This document shows positions 42,519-50,537 of a stretch of 64,000 nt of DNA, piece after piece. The translations under genes and the position numbers were made by a program. This stretch comes from Myxococcota bacterium (GTDB taxonomy: Bacteria > Myxococcota_A > UBA9160 > UBA4427): the NCBI GenBank assembly GCA_029243605.1, contig JAQWRT010000045.1, forward strand, positions 86,629 through 150,628, in the 5' to 3' direction. Within the stretch, counting starts at the first letter, position 1. Each line of letters begins with the position of its first letter. Under the pieces are notes generated by a model. The model saw only the letters and a program-made list of their open reading frames with translations, did not search any database and was not told where the DNA came from.

Positions 42519-43907
42519 ATGACCCCGGAGCGCCTCGAGGAAATCCTGCTTCGCGCTCGGCTCCCGCGCCCCGCTTCGGGAGGGATCGAGATCACCGGAA
42601 CCGACCCGGCCCTGGCTTCGCGCTACCCCGCGGCTGAGGCCGCGGCCTGCGCCCTGGCCCTGGCGGCGAATTCAGCGGCCCGCCTCCACGAGCAAAGGGG
42701 TGGCCCGCCCCAAGACGTTCGGGTCTCTGTCGAAGCCGCCGCCCAGACCCTGCTTGGGTTCTTCTTTCTTCGCTCGGACCGCGACTTGGATCTCGCGCGT
42801 CAAATAACCCCCCTGACCGACCTCTACGCCGATGCCCGGGGCCGCTTCATCCATCTCCACGGCGGCTTCCCCCATCTCGCCCAGGGCATCCTGGATATTT
42901 TGGACAGCGCCCCGGAGCGCGGGGCCATCGCCCGGGCGGTGCACCAGCGCGACGCCTTCGAGCTCGAAGAGGAGATCGCCGAAAAGGGATTTTGTGCGGG
43001 AGTCGTTCGCGGTCACGAGGAATGGGCGAGTCACCCCCAGGGCTTGGCCATGGGGACTCAGCCCGCGGTGGAGATCCTCAAGATCGGCGAGGCCGAGCCC
43101 CGCCCTCTACCCCCGCTCGGCGCCCAGCCCCTCGCCGGCCTGCGTGTCCTTGACCTGACCCGGGTGCTCGCCGGCCCCACCTGTGCTCGGACCTTGGCCG
43201 ATCATGGCGCGGAGGTTCTGCGCGTCGGCGCCCCCCACCTGCCCAGCGTCGAGCCCTTCGTCATCGAGACCGGTCGGGGCAAGCGCAATGCTTTCCTCGA
43301 CCTTCGCAAGCCCGAGGATGCCCGAGAGCTTGGCGTCCTATCCACCGGGGCCGACGTATTCTGCCAGGGGTATAGGGCGGGTTCCCTCGAGAAGCGCGGG
43401 TTCGGGGCGGAGCAATTGGCCGAGCAATCTCCCGGGCTTATCTACGTATCGATCAATTGCTACGGCCACCTCGGCCCTTGGCGCGCCCGAGCCGGCTGGG
43501 AGCAACTCGCACAATCCGTGAGCGGGATCGCCCAGGGAGAGGGAGGCGCCGAGTCACCTCGCCTGATTCCCGCCGCCGCCACCGACTACACGACAGGCTA
43601 CCTGGCTGCCTATGGCGTCATGGAAGCTTTGCGGCGGCGCGCCCGGGAAGGAGGCACCTGGCACGTCCGCGCCTCCCTGGTACAGACCGCCATGTGGTTC
43701 ACCCGGCTGGGCGACGGCCTCGACCCCGAAGCGGCCCGGGGCCTGGGCGATGCCGAATCCCGGCTAATGGAATCCGACACGCACTGGGGAAAATTGCGTT
43801 CGCTAGGTCCCGTGGTGGAGATGTCCGCAACCCGCCCGGGTTCGGGAATCCCTCCCTCTCCTCTGGGCACGCATCCCCCACGATGGCTCGAGCCCAGCGA
43901 GCAATGA
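42519..43907 (+). CDS. CoA-transferase (CaiB/BaiF) with rearranged domain order
   Basis: A 462-residue protein. The Rossmann domain that opens normal family members starts only at residue 205 (LAGLRVLDLTRVLAGPTC, ADHGAEVLRV). The first 200 residues contain material that looks like the small C-terminal domain of a standard enzyme (DARGRFIHLHGGFPHLAQGI, then EEWASHPQG and EILKIGEAEP). Asp356 in AATDYTTGY is in the place of the catalytic Asp, so activity is plausible. The C-terminus, SPLGTHPPRW, resembles the usual family ending. The gene follows the TauD-like gene by 87 bases on the same strand. It may act on the CoA ester of that pathway. Confidence 0.8.
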   Translation: MTPERLEEILLRARLPRPASGGIEITGTDPALASRYPAAEAAACALALAANSAARLHEQRGGPPQDVRVSVEAAAQTLLGFFFLRSDRDLDLARQITPLTDLYADARGRFIHLHGGFPHLAQGILDILDSAPERGAIARAVHQRDAFELEEEIAEKGFCAGVVRGHEEWASHPQGLAMGTQPAVEILKIGEAEPRPLPPLGAQPLAGLRVLDLTRVLAGPTCARTLADHGAEVLRVGAPHLPSVEPFVIETGRGKRNAFLDLRKPEDARELGVLSTGADVFCQGYRAGSLEKRGFGAEQLAEQSPGLIYVSINCYGHLGPWRARAGWEQLAQSVSGIAQGEGGAESPRLIPAAATDYTTGYLAAYGVMEALRRRAREGGTWHVRASLVQTAMWFTRLGDGLDPEAARGLGDAESRLMESDTHWGKLRSLGPVVEMSATRPGSGIPPSPLGTHPPRWLEPSEQ

Positions 43908-43914
43908 ACCGGGG

Positions 43915-44439
43915 TTATTTCCGGGGCCGGGTGAGCAGCCCAAGCAGGCCACCGAAGCGCTTCTCGGTCATGGCGCCCTGGATGACCCCATCGAGACGAA
44001 TATTCGGTGCTCGGGCGCACTGACCGAAGCAGCGGAAGGGCTCGACACGAAGCCCCGACTCGGGCGTGGTCTCGAAGAGTTCTATTCCCAGATCCTGTCT
44101 CGCCTGGCGGATCAAGCGGGCTCCGCCGCGCCGAGCACAAGTCCGACCCGAGCAAATCTCGAGACGCCGGGCGCAGTCGGGCTCGAAGAGAATTTCTGAG
44201 TCGGCCTCGAGTTTATGGCGAAGGGACTCTTCGTCGAGGCCCATCTGGCGAGCCAATAACTCCAGGGCATGCGGGGGCAGGTAGCCCAGAGCCGCCTGGA
44301 CCGCGTGGGCCAGTGGGTGTGGATCGGATTCTTTTTGACACCGTTTGAGAACCCGGGCTACGCGCTCGCGCTCCAGGTTTCGCGGCTCCCGAGATTTTTT
44401 CACGGGTGCCAGCATACCCCGAAGGTTTTTCCCGAGCAT
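43915..44439 (-). CDS. NuoE-like [2Fe-2S] thioredoxin-fold protein, stand-alone
   Basis: A 174-residue protein. Residues 40-90 form a helical segment (AVQAALGYLPPHALELLARQ) like the N-terminal helical part of NuoE. The second half is a thioredoxin-like [2Fe-2S] ferredoxin with Cys96 and Cys101 (CSGRTC) and Cys137 and Cys141 (CFGQC), the C-x4-C and C-x3-C spacing of NuoE. No NuoF, NuoG, hydrogenase or formate dehydrogenase gene lies in the window, so its electron-transfer partner is unknown. The gene begins eight bases after the stop of the phosphatase gene, so the two are probably co-transcribed. An alternative start is the ATG at 44415. Confidence 0.75.
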   Translation of the reverse strand: MLGKNLRGMLAPVKKSREPRNLERERVARVLKRCQKESDPHPLAHAVQAALGYLPPHALELLARQMGLDEESLRHKLEADSEILFEPDCARRLEICSGRTCARRGGARLIRQARQDLGIELFETTPESGLRVEPFRCFGQCARAPNIRLDGVIQGAMTEKRFGGLLGLLTRPRK

Positions 44440-44447
44440 CTCGCCGG

Positions 44448-45479
44448 CTAGAGCGCGAGCCAGTGCCGCATCCAGCCAGCCCAGGAGAGGCCCGAGGGAG
44501 GACTTGCCTCGACCTCCGCCGCGATGGCACGCGCAGCGGGATGGCCACCGCCCACCACCGCGAGTTGCTTCAGGGTGCGCGGGCTGCCGTGCTGGGCCGC
44601 GAGCCCCCAATCGATTCCGAATTGCTGGCCCGGCGGACCCCAGACCAGCTTGAAACCCGGAGCCAGGCCCGTCGCGCCTGCCACCCCGGGCAACTCGAGC
44701 AGCCGGGCGTCGCTCACTTCGCCCACCACCAGCGCGGCGGTTCCCTCGTGATCGATCTCGATGTCCAAACCCCGGGCCGTAGCCTCAGCCGCGAGGTCCA
44801 CTGCCCCGGGTTCGACCGCTTCGTGATCGTGATCGCTCACCACGATCGCCAAGGTGTCGTCCCATTCCGAACGGAAGCGCTCGAGTATTTCAGCCAGGGC
44901 CGAGTCCGTGGCCCGGCACTGCTCGAGTACCGCGTCGCCGAAGGGCCCGGAGAGATGGCGCGCGGTATCGACTTCGTCGAGTTGCAGAAACACGAAATCT
45001 GCCCCGGCCAGATCCAGAGTGTCGAGGCCCTGGATGACCGCGCGATCGGCGCCGTACCCGAGTTTGCCCTTGGGTGCACCCGCGGGCAGGATACCCTTGG
45101 GAGGCCAATGAACATCGGCCTTCTCGGCGCCGCAGACCCCGACGAGATTTTGATCCCCAAAAGCCGCCGCGGTCTTCAGCCCCGCCGCCCTGCATTCTTC
45201 GAAGAGGGTCGAAGCTCGGGGGCCGACCTCCTGGGCAGGTCGTTTCCCCTCGGCCGACCAGGCTCGATTCGTGTAGACACCGTGCTCCCCAGGCCCGACT
45301 CCCGTGATAAAGGTCGCGTGGTTCGGATAGGTGGCCGCGGATAAGATCCCACGGCCGCCGTCCCGGGCCCACCCGCCCTCGGCCGCCAGGGCGAAGAGTG
45401 TGGGTGTCAGGTCCCTGTCTACCAGATCATGAGGGAAGGCATCGAGGACGATGAAAAGAATTGTGGAGGGACGCTGCAT
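44448..45479 (-). CDS. Alkaline phosphatase-superfamily hydrolase (NPP/phosphodiesterase type)
   Basis: A 343-residue protein of the type I phosphodiesterase/nucleotide pyrophosphatase group. VLDAFPHD supplies Asp13, AATYPNHATFITG supplies the nucleophile-type Thr50, LDEVDTARH and VVSDHDHEAV supply further Asp and His metal ligands. The usual domain is about 400 residues, so this is a compact version. No signal peptide is visible with the ATG at 45479; an ATG at 45503 adds eight residues. It is divergent from the second DUF3604 gene with about 90 bases between starts. Substrate is not predictable. Confidence 0.8.
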   Translation of the reverse strand: MQRPSTILFIVLDAFPHDLVDRDLTPTLFALAAEGGWARDGGRGILSAATYPNHATFITGVGPGEHGVYTNRAWSAEGKRPAQEVGPRASTLFEECRAAGLKTAAAFGDQNLVGVCGAEKADVHWPPKGILPAGAPKGKLGYGADRAVIQGLDTLDLAGADFVFLQLDEVDTARHLSGPFGDAVLEQCRATDSALAEILERFRSEWDDTLAIVVSDHDHEAVEPGAVDLAAEATARGLDIEIDHEGTAALVVGEVSDARLLELPGVAGATGLAPGFKLVWGPPGQQFGIDWGLAAQHGSPRTLKQLAVVGGGHPAARAIAAEVEASPPSGLSWAGWMRHWLAL

Positions 45480-45569
45480 CCGGTGGAAGGATACGCGCGC
45501 CATCCACAATCGACCAGCGGCACGAAAGAGCAAATGGCCAGATTCCGGCAAGGGAGCGATGAAAGGCGT

Positions 45570-47837
45570 ATGCTCGTCAGCCTCATCGCAATCGGAGTTA
45601 AATCCTTGATTCGCTTTCTCTTGCGCTTCGTACTCCTGCCCCTGGTCGTCGTGATTGCATTGATCTCTGCCGCCGTCACCTGGGTGGCCGAGGGGGTCGG
45701 TGGACGTCTGCAAAGTCGGGGAGAGATAGCCACCCAGCCCGTTCCGAACGCAGTCGTGAGCCAACGAGGTCGGATTCCGGATGTCGGCCTCCCGGGTGCA
45801 AGAGCTGACGCCTCGAGCCAAATTCTTTTCGGCGACCTCCACGTCCACACCACCTATTCGGGGGATGCGTTCATATTCAGCCTTCCCCTATTCCAAGGAG
45901 AAGGGGCACACCCCCCGGCGGATGCCTGCGATTTCGCTCGATTCTGCTCGGGCCTCGACTTCTACTCGATCAACGACCACGCCGAGAGTATTACCACCGA
46001 GCAGTGGAGCGAAACCCGGGAGGCTATCCGGGAATGCAACGCGGTCACCGATCCCGAGAACCCCGACCTGGTGGCGTTCCTGGGCTGGGAGTGGACCCAA
46101 TCCGCAGCCCCGGGCAACGCCTCGGCGCGCCCCCATTACGGCCACAAGAATGTGATCCTTCGCGATACCGCCGAGGGTTCGGTTCCCCGGCGACCCATCG
46201 GCGCGGGCGATGCGGGACTTTTCGAGCAGCCCGTCCCCCCGGCGGCATGGGCGGTGGTCCGGGCCGGCATGGCGAGCCTGGATCTCGGAAACCTGCAGCC
46301 CTATCTCGACTTCAACCGCTTTGCCCGAGTCGCTCGCAGTATGGCCAACTGCCCCAAAGGCGTTCCCGTTCGTGAATTGCCCGACGATTGCCTCGAGGGC
46401 GCAGAAAGCCCGGAAGAGCTTTTCGCGAAACTGGACGACTGGGGCTATCCGAGTCTCGTGATACCCCACGGCACGAGTTGGGGGATTCACGCGCCACCCT
46501 CGGCCGGCCTCGATCAACAACTTTCTCGGGCGAACCATGCCCCCGGGCGTCAACGACTCTTCGAAGTCTATTCGGGCCACGGAAGCTCCGAAATCTACGA
46601 CGAACGCCGGGATGTGGCAATCGACGAGCAGGGAGGGCGAAGCTGCGCGCCACCCCAGGACGGTTATTTACCCTGCTGCTGGCAGGCGGGGGAAATCATC
46701 CGCGATCGCTGCGAAGACGATCTGGCGACAGAAGTCTGCGAGGAGCGCGTCGAAGTCGCTCGCCAACGCGTCGTGGACTCGGAAGCCCCTCCCTACGCGT
46801 CGATCCCGGGAACTCGGTCCGATGATTGGCTCGAATGCGGCCAACTCCAGGACGCGTTCATGCCCGCCTTCAACTACCGACCGAATATGAGCGCCCAGTA
46901 CGGCCTCGCGCTCCGAAGCGAAGACGGCTCCACCTACCGCTACGGACTGATCGGGTCGAGCGACAACCATAAGGCCAGGGCGGGGCCGGGATATAAGGAA
47001 ATCGCCCGAAAAGCCTACGGGGATGCCTACGGATTTCGCCGCGACTGGTTCGACCTGATCAGTCGGCCGGAGCCTGCTTCCCCCGAGAGCCTGGCCGAGC
47101 CCCGAGTCGCCGGGGCACTCGCACTGGCCTTGGAACGGGGATCTTCTTTCTACTACACAAGCGGCCTCGTAGCCGTCCACTCTGAGTCGCGGGATCGTGA
47201 CTCCATTTGGCAAGCCCTGGAGGGACGCAACGTCTACGGCACCTCGGGCGAACGCATACTCCTATACTTCAACCTGCTCAACGGAGCCGGTGGCCCCCAA
47301 CCCATGGGCAGCGAGGCCACCCTCAACTCACCCCCTCAATTCGAGGTGCGGGCCGCGGGCGCCTTCGAGCAACTGCCCGGTTGCCCCGACTTTGTTCACC
47401 AAAGACTCTCCCCCGAACGACTGGAAAGGCTCTGCCTGGGGGAGTGCTACCACCCCAGCGACCGCAGACGACCCATCGAGCGCATCGAAGTCGTGCGAAT
47501 TCGCAAACAGAAGAATCCCCAGGAGTCCGTGAGCGAACTCATCGAAGACCCCTGGCGGAGCTTTGAATGCCCCGCATCCCAAGAGGGATGCAGTATTCGT
47601 TTCGAGGATCCCGACTGGGATCCACAACGCGAGACGGTCTATTATGTACGGGCGCTTCAGGAAGCCACTCCGGCTGTGGGGGGCGACCCTCTGCGCTGCG
47701 AGCGTGACGAGCACGGCAATTGCTTGCGTGCGCACTCCTGTCCTGCAGCGGGACCCCGATTCGACCCCAGCGACGATTGCCTCTCGCCCACCCAGGAAAG
47801 AGCCTGGTCCTCGCCCATTTTTGTGCGAGGGACCTAG
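45570..47837 (+). CDS. DUF3604 protein (PHP-like metal hydrolase fold), copy 2
   Basis: A 755-residue protein with an N-terminal membrane anchor (residues 4-38). ILFGDLHVHTTYS (residues 85-97) and SINDHAE match the metal motifs of copy 1 at 14107. Block order is identical in the two proteins: FLGWEWTQ, GHKNVILRD, VIPHGTSWG, YSGHGS, SSDNHKA, YGTSG, IEVVRIRKQKN, then AWSSPIFV at the C-terminus. The start is placed at the ATG at 45570 because the open frame upstream overlaps the divergent phosphatase gene. Its stop overlaps that of the convergent hybrid kinase gene by four bases. Biochemical role of the family is unsettled. Confidence 0.85.
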   Translation: MLVSLIAIGVKSLIRFLLRFVLLPLVVVIALISAAVTWVAEGVGGRLQSRGEIATQPVPNAVVSQRGRIPDVGLPGARADASSQILFGDLHVHTTYSGDAFIFSLPLFQGEGAHPPADACDFARFCSGLDFYSINDHAESITTEQWSETREAIRECNAVTDPENPDLVAFLGWEWTQSAAPGNASARPHYGHKNVILRDTAEGSVPRRPIGAGDAGLFEQPVPPAAWAVVRAGMASLDLGNLQPYLDFNRFARVARSMANCPKGVPVRELPDDCLEGAESPEELFAKLDDWGYPSLVIPHGTSWGIHAPPSAGLDQQLSRANHAPGRQRLFEVYSGHGSSEIYDERRDVAIDEQGGRSCAPPQDGYLPCCWQAGEIIRDRCEDDLATEVCEERVEVARQRVVDSEAPPYASIPGTRSDDWLECGQLQDAFMPAFNYRPNMSAQYGLALRSEDGSTYRYGLIGSSDNHKARAGPGYKEIARKAYGDAYGFRRDWFDLISRPEPASPESLAEPRVAGALALALERGSSFYYTSGLVAVHSESRDRDSIWQALEGRNVYGTSGERILLYFNLLNGAGGPQPMGSEATLNSPPQFEVRAAGAFEQLPGCPDFVHQRLSPERLERLCLGECYHPSDRRRPIERIEVVRIRKQKNPQESVSELIEDPWRSFECPASQEGCSIRFEDPDWDPQRETVYYVRALQEATPAVGGDPLRCERDEHGNCLRAHSCPAAGPRFDPSDDCLSPTQERAWSSPIFVRGT

Positions 47838-50386
47838 ACCGGATCCAAGCTTTGAGCTTCGGGCGGTCGCAAACTCTTGAGTAATTCCTCGGGCTCGTAG
47901 GGTTTCTTCAGGAAGCCCGAGAGCCCCACATCTGCGAATCGAGCCATGGCAGCCCGCTCGGGGTACCCACTACACAGCACCACTCTGACTTCGGGTCGAA
48001 TTTCCCGAAGCTTCGTATAGGTTTCCACCCCATCCATATTGGGCATGGTCAGATCGAGCAAGATGCAGCCAAATTCGTCGGGTGCAGCCCCAAAAATTTC
48101 CAGGGCCCCGAGGCCATCGGCTGCCTCGACGACCTCCAACCCCGCCCTTTCAAGAACGATACGAGCCAACTCCCGGGCGGACTCCTCGTCTTCGACAAGG
48201 AGAATTTTCCCCTGCCCTCTCCATTCGCCGACGGTGACTGTCCCTGCCCCGGGCTTCGAACCCACCCCGACCTCCTCCGAGGCCGGAAAGAGCACTGAGA
48301 TTGCACTGCCCTTCTCGAGTTCGCTCTCGATCTTAACCGCTCCACCATGGGCGCGAACGATTCCTACCACGGCAGCGAGGCCGAGACCCCGACCGGTGAA
48401 TTTTGTCGTATAGAAGGGTTCAAAGATCTTCTTTCGCGTGGCCTCATCCATCCCGGAACCGGTATCGCGCACGGTCAACGCAACGAAGTGGCCGGACACC
48501 AAGTCCTCGGAAAATTCCATCGCGCGCAGCCCTTCTGAATCGCAATGCAGGCACTCGACCACCAACGTGATTTCACCTCCCCTTTCGCCAATCGCTTCAG
48601 AGGCGTTGGTGATGAGGTTCAGTGCCACCTGTCGGATTTGACTGGCGTCTCCCTTCACCAACGGCACGCCCTGGTCGAAGCTGTACTGAATAAAGGTCGA
48701 CGAGGGGATCGAAGCCCGGAGCAAATCGCCCATCTCCTGAACGACTTCCTCGAGCTCAATCAATTCGGTCACGAGTGGAACACTTCCCGCGTAGGCGAGC
48801 ATTTGGCCGCAAAGTTCCGCGGCCTGACGGGCCGCTTTGACGACGCTCCTCAAATTCTGACGAACCGACGAGTGGGGCGATAGGTCGTTCTCGGCCAACC
48901 GCGCATGACCCAGCATGGCGACGAGCAGGTTATTGAAATCGTGGGCTATCCCGCCGGCAAGAACCCCGAGGCTTTCGAGCCTCTGAGCCCGCTGAAAACG
49001 CACTTCCAGAAGCAGCCGTTCCTCTTCGCCATGCTTCATTTCGGTCACGTCGCGGCTGACGCCGTCGAGTCGCCGGCCAGCCTCGAGACGCGTTGTCCGA
49101 ACGCTGTCGGACATATAACGAATGGCCCCATCCGGGCGAAGCAACCGGTATTCGAAGTCGGCTTGTTCGTCAATCCCCGCGATGACTCCATCGACGATCG
49201 CCGCAAGCCGCTCCCGATCTTCGGGATGGACGATTTGGAGCCATTTGCCTGGGGAACCGTCCTCGAAGAACTCCATGGGACGACCACTAATTTGACCCAG
49301 GACCGCGGACATCCGGCGCGGCTTGTATTCGCCCTCTTGGGTAACCATAGCGCTCCACACATGGACGGGAAGCGAGTTCAGGGTTTCCTCCAACTCGCTT
49401 TCAGTTTCCGCGCGCGCCCTCTCGGCGCGATCGCGCAGAGTCATTTCTTTGCGCAGCCTCTGGTTGACCAGCTCCATTCGGCCCGCCTTCTGGCGACTAT
49501 CCACCCCCATGAAGAGGGCGAGTGCGGTCAACAGGCCGACAAAAGCGCCTCCCAGTCCAATGGAGAAGGGCAACCAGGTGCGATAGGTCGCCACCACTGA
49601 GGCCCCCGGCGAGACCGTCACCTCCCACACCATTTGAAACGACGAGGCAGAAGCACTTCGATGGGGCACATCCGGCAGCGAGTCCGGTGAACTCGCCCAG
49701 AGAGGGCTTCCCTCATCAGTAATCGCCACCCGGAAACCACCGGCCCCGGTCTCAAAGATACCGAGGAGTAGGCTCTCGAGTCCATACGACCCGATCACGT
49801 AACCCCGGTCCACTCCCTGGCGCGAGAGCACAAGGTGCACCAGAAGAATTTTGTCTCCTTCGCTGTTCTCGGTCACAACACCAACCAGTCGCCGATCCTG
49901 CTCGGCTCGTGAAAGGGCTGCGAGGACCTCTCTCCGCCTGCTCTCCCCCTCGATGGAAAATTTTCCCGCTTCGGGGGGCTCCCCGACCAGGATCGAGTGG
50001 TCTTGATCGAGCCAAACAATTCCCCGAAGCCGGGGGCTATCCTCGATCAGTTGCCTCGCCTCTTTGCCCCACTTCTCGCGAATGCTGCCTCCCTGCCAAT
50101 CCCATTTCCACGCAAATACGATCAGCCCGTAGAGTTGACGATCGACTCCCTGCTCGATTTCGGTGGTCACGCTATCGAGGGCGGCATCGACGGCGGACTC
50201 AAGGGCCCGATCCTCAGAACGCCGGATCGTCGTTGCCGCCAGCAGGGATACCAGCAGGATCACGAGGCCAACAAGCACCGGCAGCGCATAGAGGTTGCTC
50301 GAGCGGGAGAACCGCTCAGCCTCATCGAGCCGACCCTCGCGCTCGTTGTCGCGCTGGGCCTCGTTCTCCGATTCATCCAACGGCAT
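47834..50386 (-). CDS. Hybrid histidine kinase with periplasmic sensor, PAS and receiver domains
   Basis: An 850-residue membrane sensor. Domain order: membrane helix (35-52), periplasmic CHASE-like sensor (about 55-268), second helix (273-294), coiled coil (300-335), PAS/PAC (about 336-450, ending DGVSRDVTE), HisKA with His482 in GIAHDFNNLL, HATPase (NLITNASEA, DTGSGM, FEPFYTTK, GRGLGLA), then receiver 727-845 with Asp778 (LLDLTMPNMDG) and Lys828 (LKKPY). It resembles the kinase at 8584-10134 in its kinase and receiver parts but has a large sensor. No response regulator with an output domain is encoded alongside. Ligand unknown. Confidence 0.92.
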   Translation of the reverse strand: MPLDESENEAQRDNEREGRLDEAERFSRSSNLYALPVLVGLVILLVSLLAATTIRRSEDRALESAVDAALDSVTTEIEQGVDRQLYGLIVFAWKWDWQGGSIREKWGKEARQLIEDSPRLRGIVWLDQDHSILVGEPPEAGKFSIEGESRRREVLAALSRAEQDRRLVGVVTENSEGDKILLVHLVLSRQGVDRGYVIGSYGLESLLLGIFETGAGGFRVAITDEGSPLWASSPDSLPDVPHRSASASSFQMVWEVTVSPGASVVATYRTWLPFSIGLGGAFVGLLTALALFMGVDSRQKAGRMELVNQRLRKEMTLRDRAERARAETESELEETLNSLPVHVWSAMVTQEGEYKPRRMSAVLGQISGRPMEFFEDGSPGKWLQIVHPEDRERLAAIVDGVIAGIDEQADFEYRLLRPDGAIRYMSDSVRTTRLEAGRRLDGVSRDVTEMKHGEEERLLLEVRFQRAQRLESLGVLAGGIAHDFNNLLVAMLGHARLAENDLSPHSSVRQNLRSVVKAARQAAELCGQMLAYAGSVPLVTELIELEEVVQEMGDLLRASIPSSTFIQYSFDQGVPLVKGDASQIRQVALNLITNASEAIGERGGEITLVVECLHCDSEGLRAMEFSEDLVSGHFVALTVRDTGSGMDEATRKKIFEPFYTTKFTGRGLGLAAVVGIVRAHGGAVKIESELEKGSAISVLFPASEEVGVGSKPGAGTVTVGEWRGQGKILLVEDEESARELARIVLERAGLEVVEAADGLGALEIFGAAPDEFGCILLDLTMPNMDGVETYTKLREIRPEVRVVLCSGYPERAAMARFADVGLSGFLKKPYEPEELLKSLRPPEAQSLDPV

Positions 50387-50537
50387 GCTGGAGTACCCCG
50401 GGGTTGGTCGAATGCCCTGAAGGATACTGCCCGTCGAGGAGGATGGGGAGCCTTATTCGAAAGGACCCAGCTTTCCCCTAGAACCTCATGCGCCAGGGCT
50501 CTCCACCTCTCTGGGCGCAACCAGCGGCTTCTGGATG

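Noticed and set aside
44406..45344. A 312-codon open frame on the plus strand
   Set aside because: It is antisense to the phosphatase gene, whose metal motifs are intact on the minus strand.
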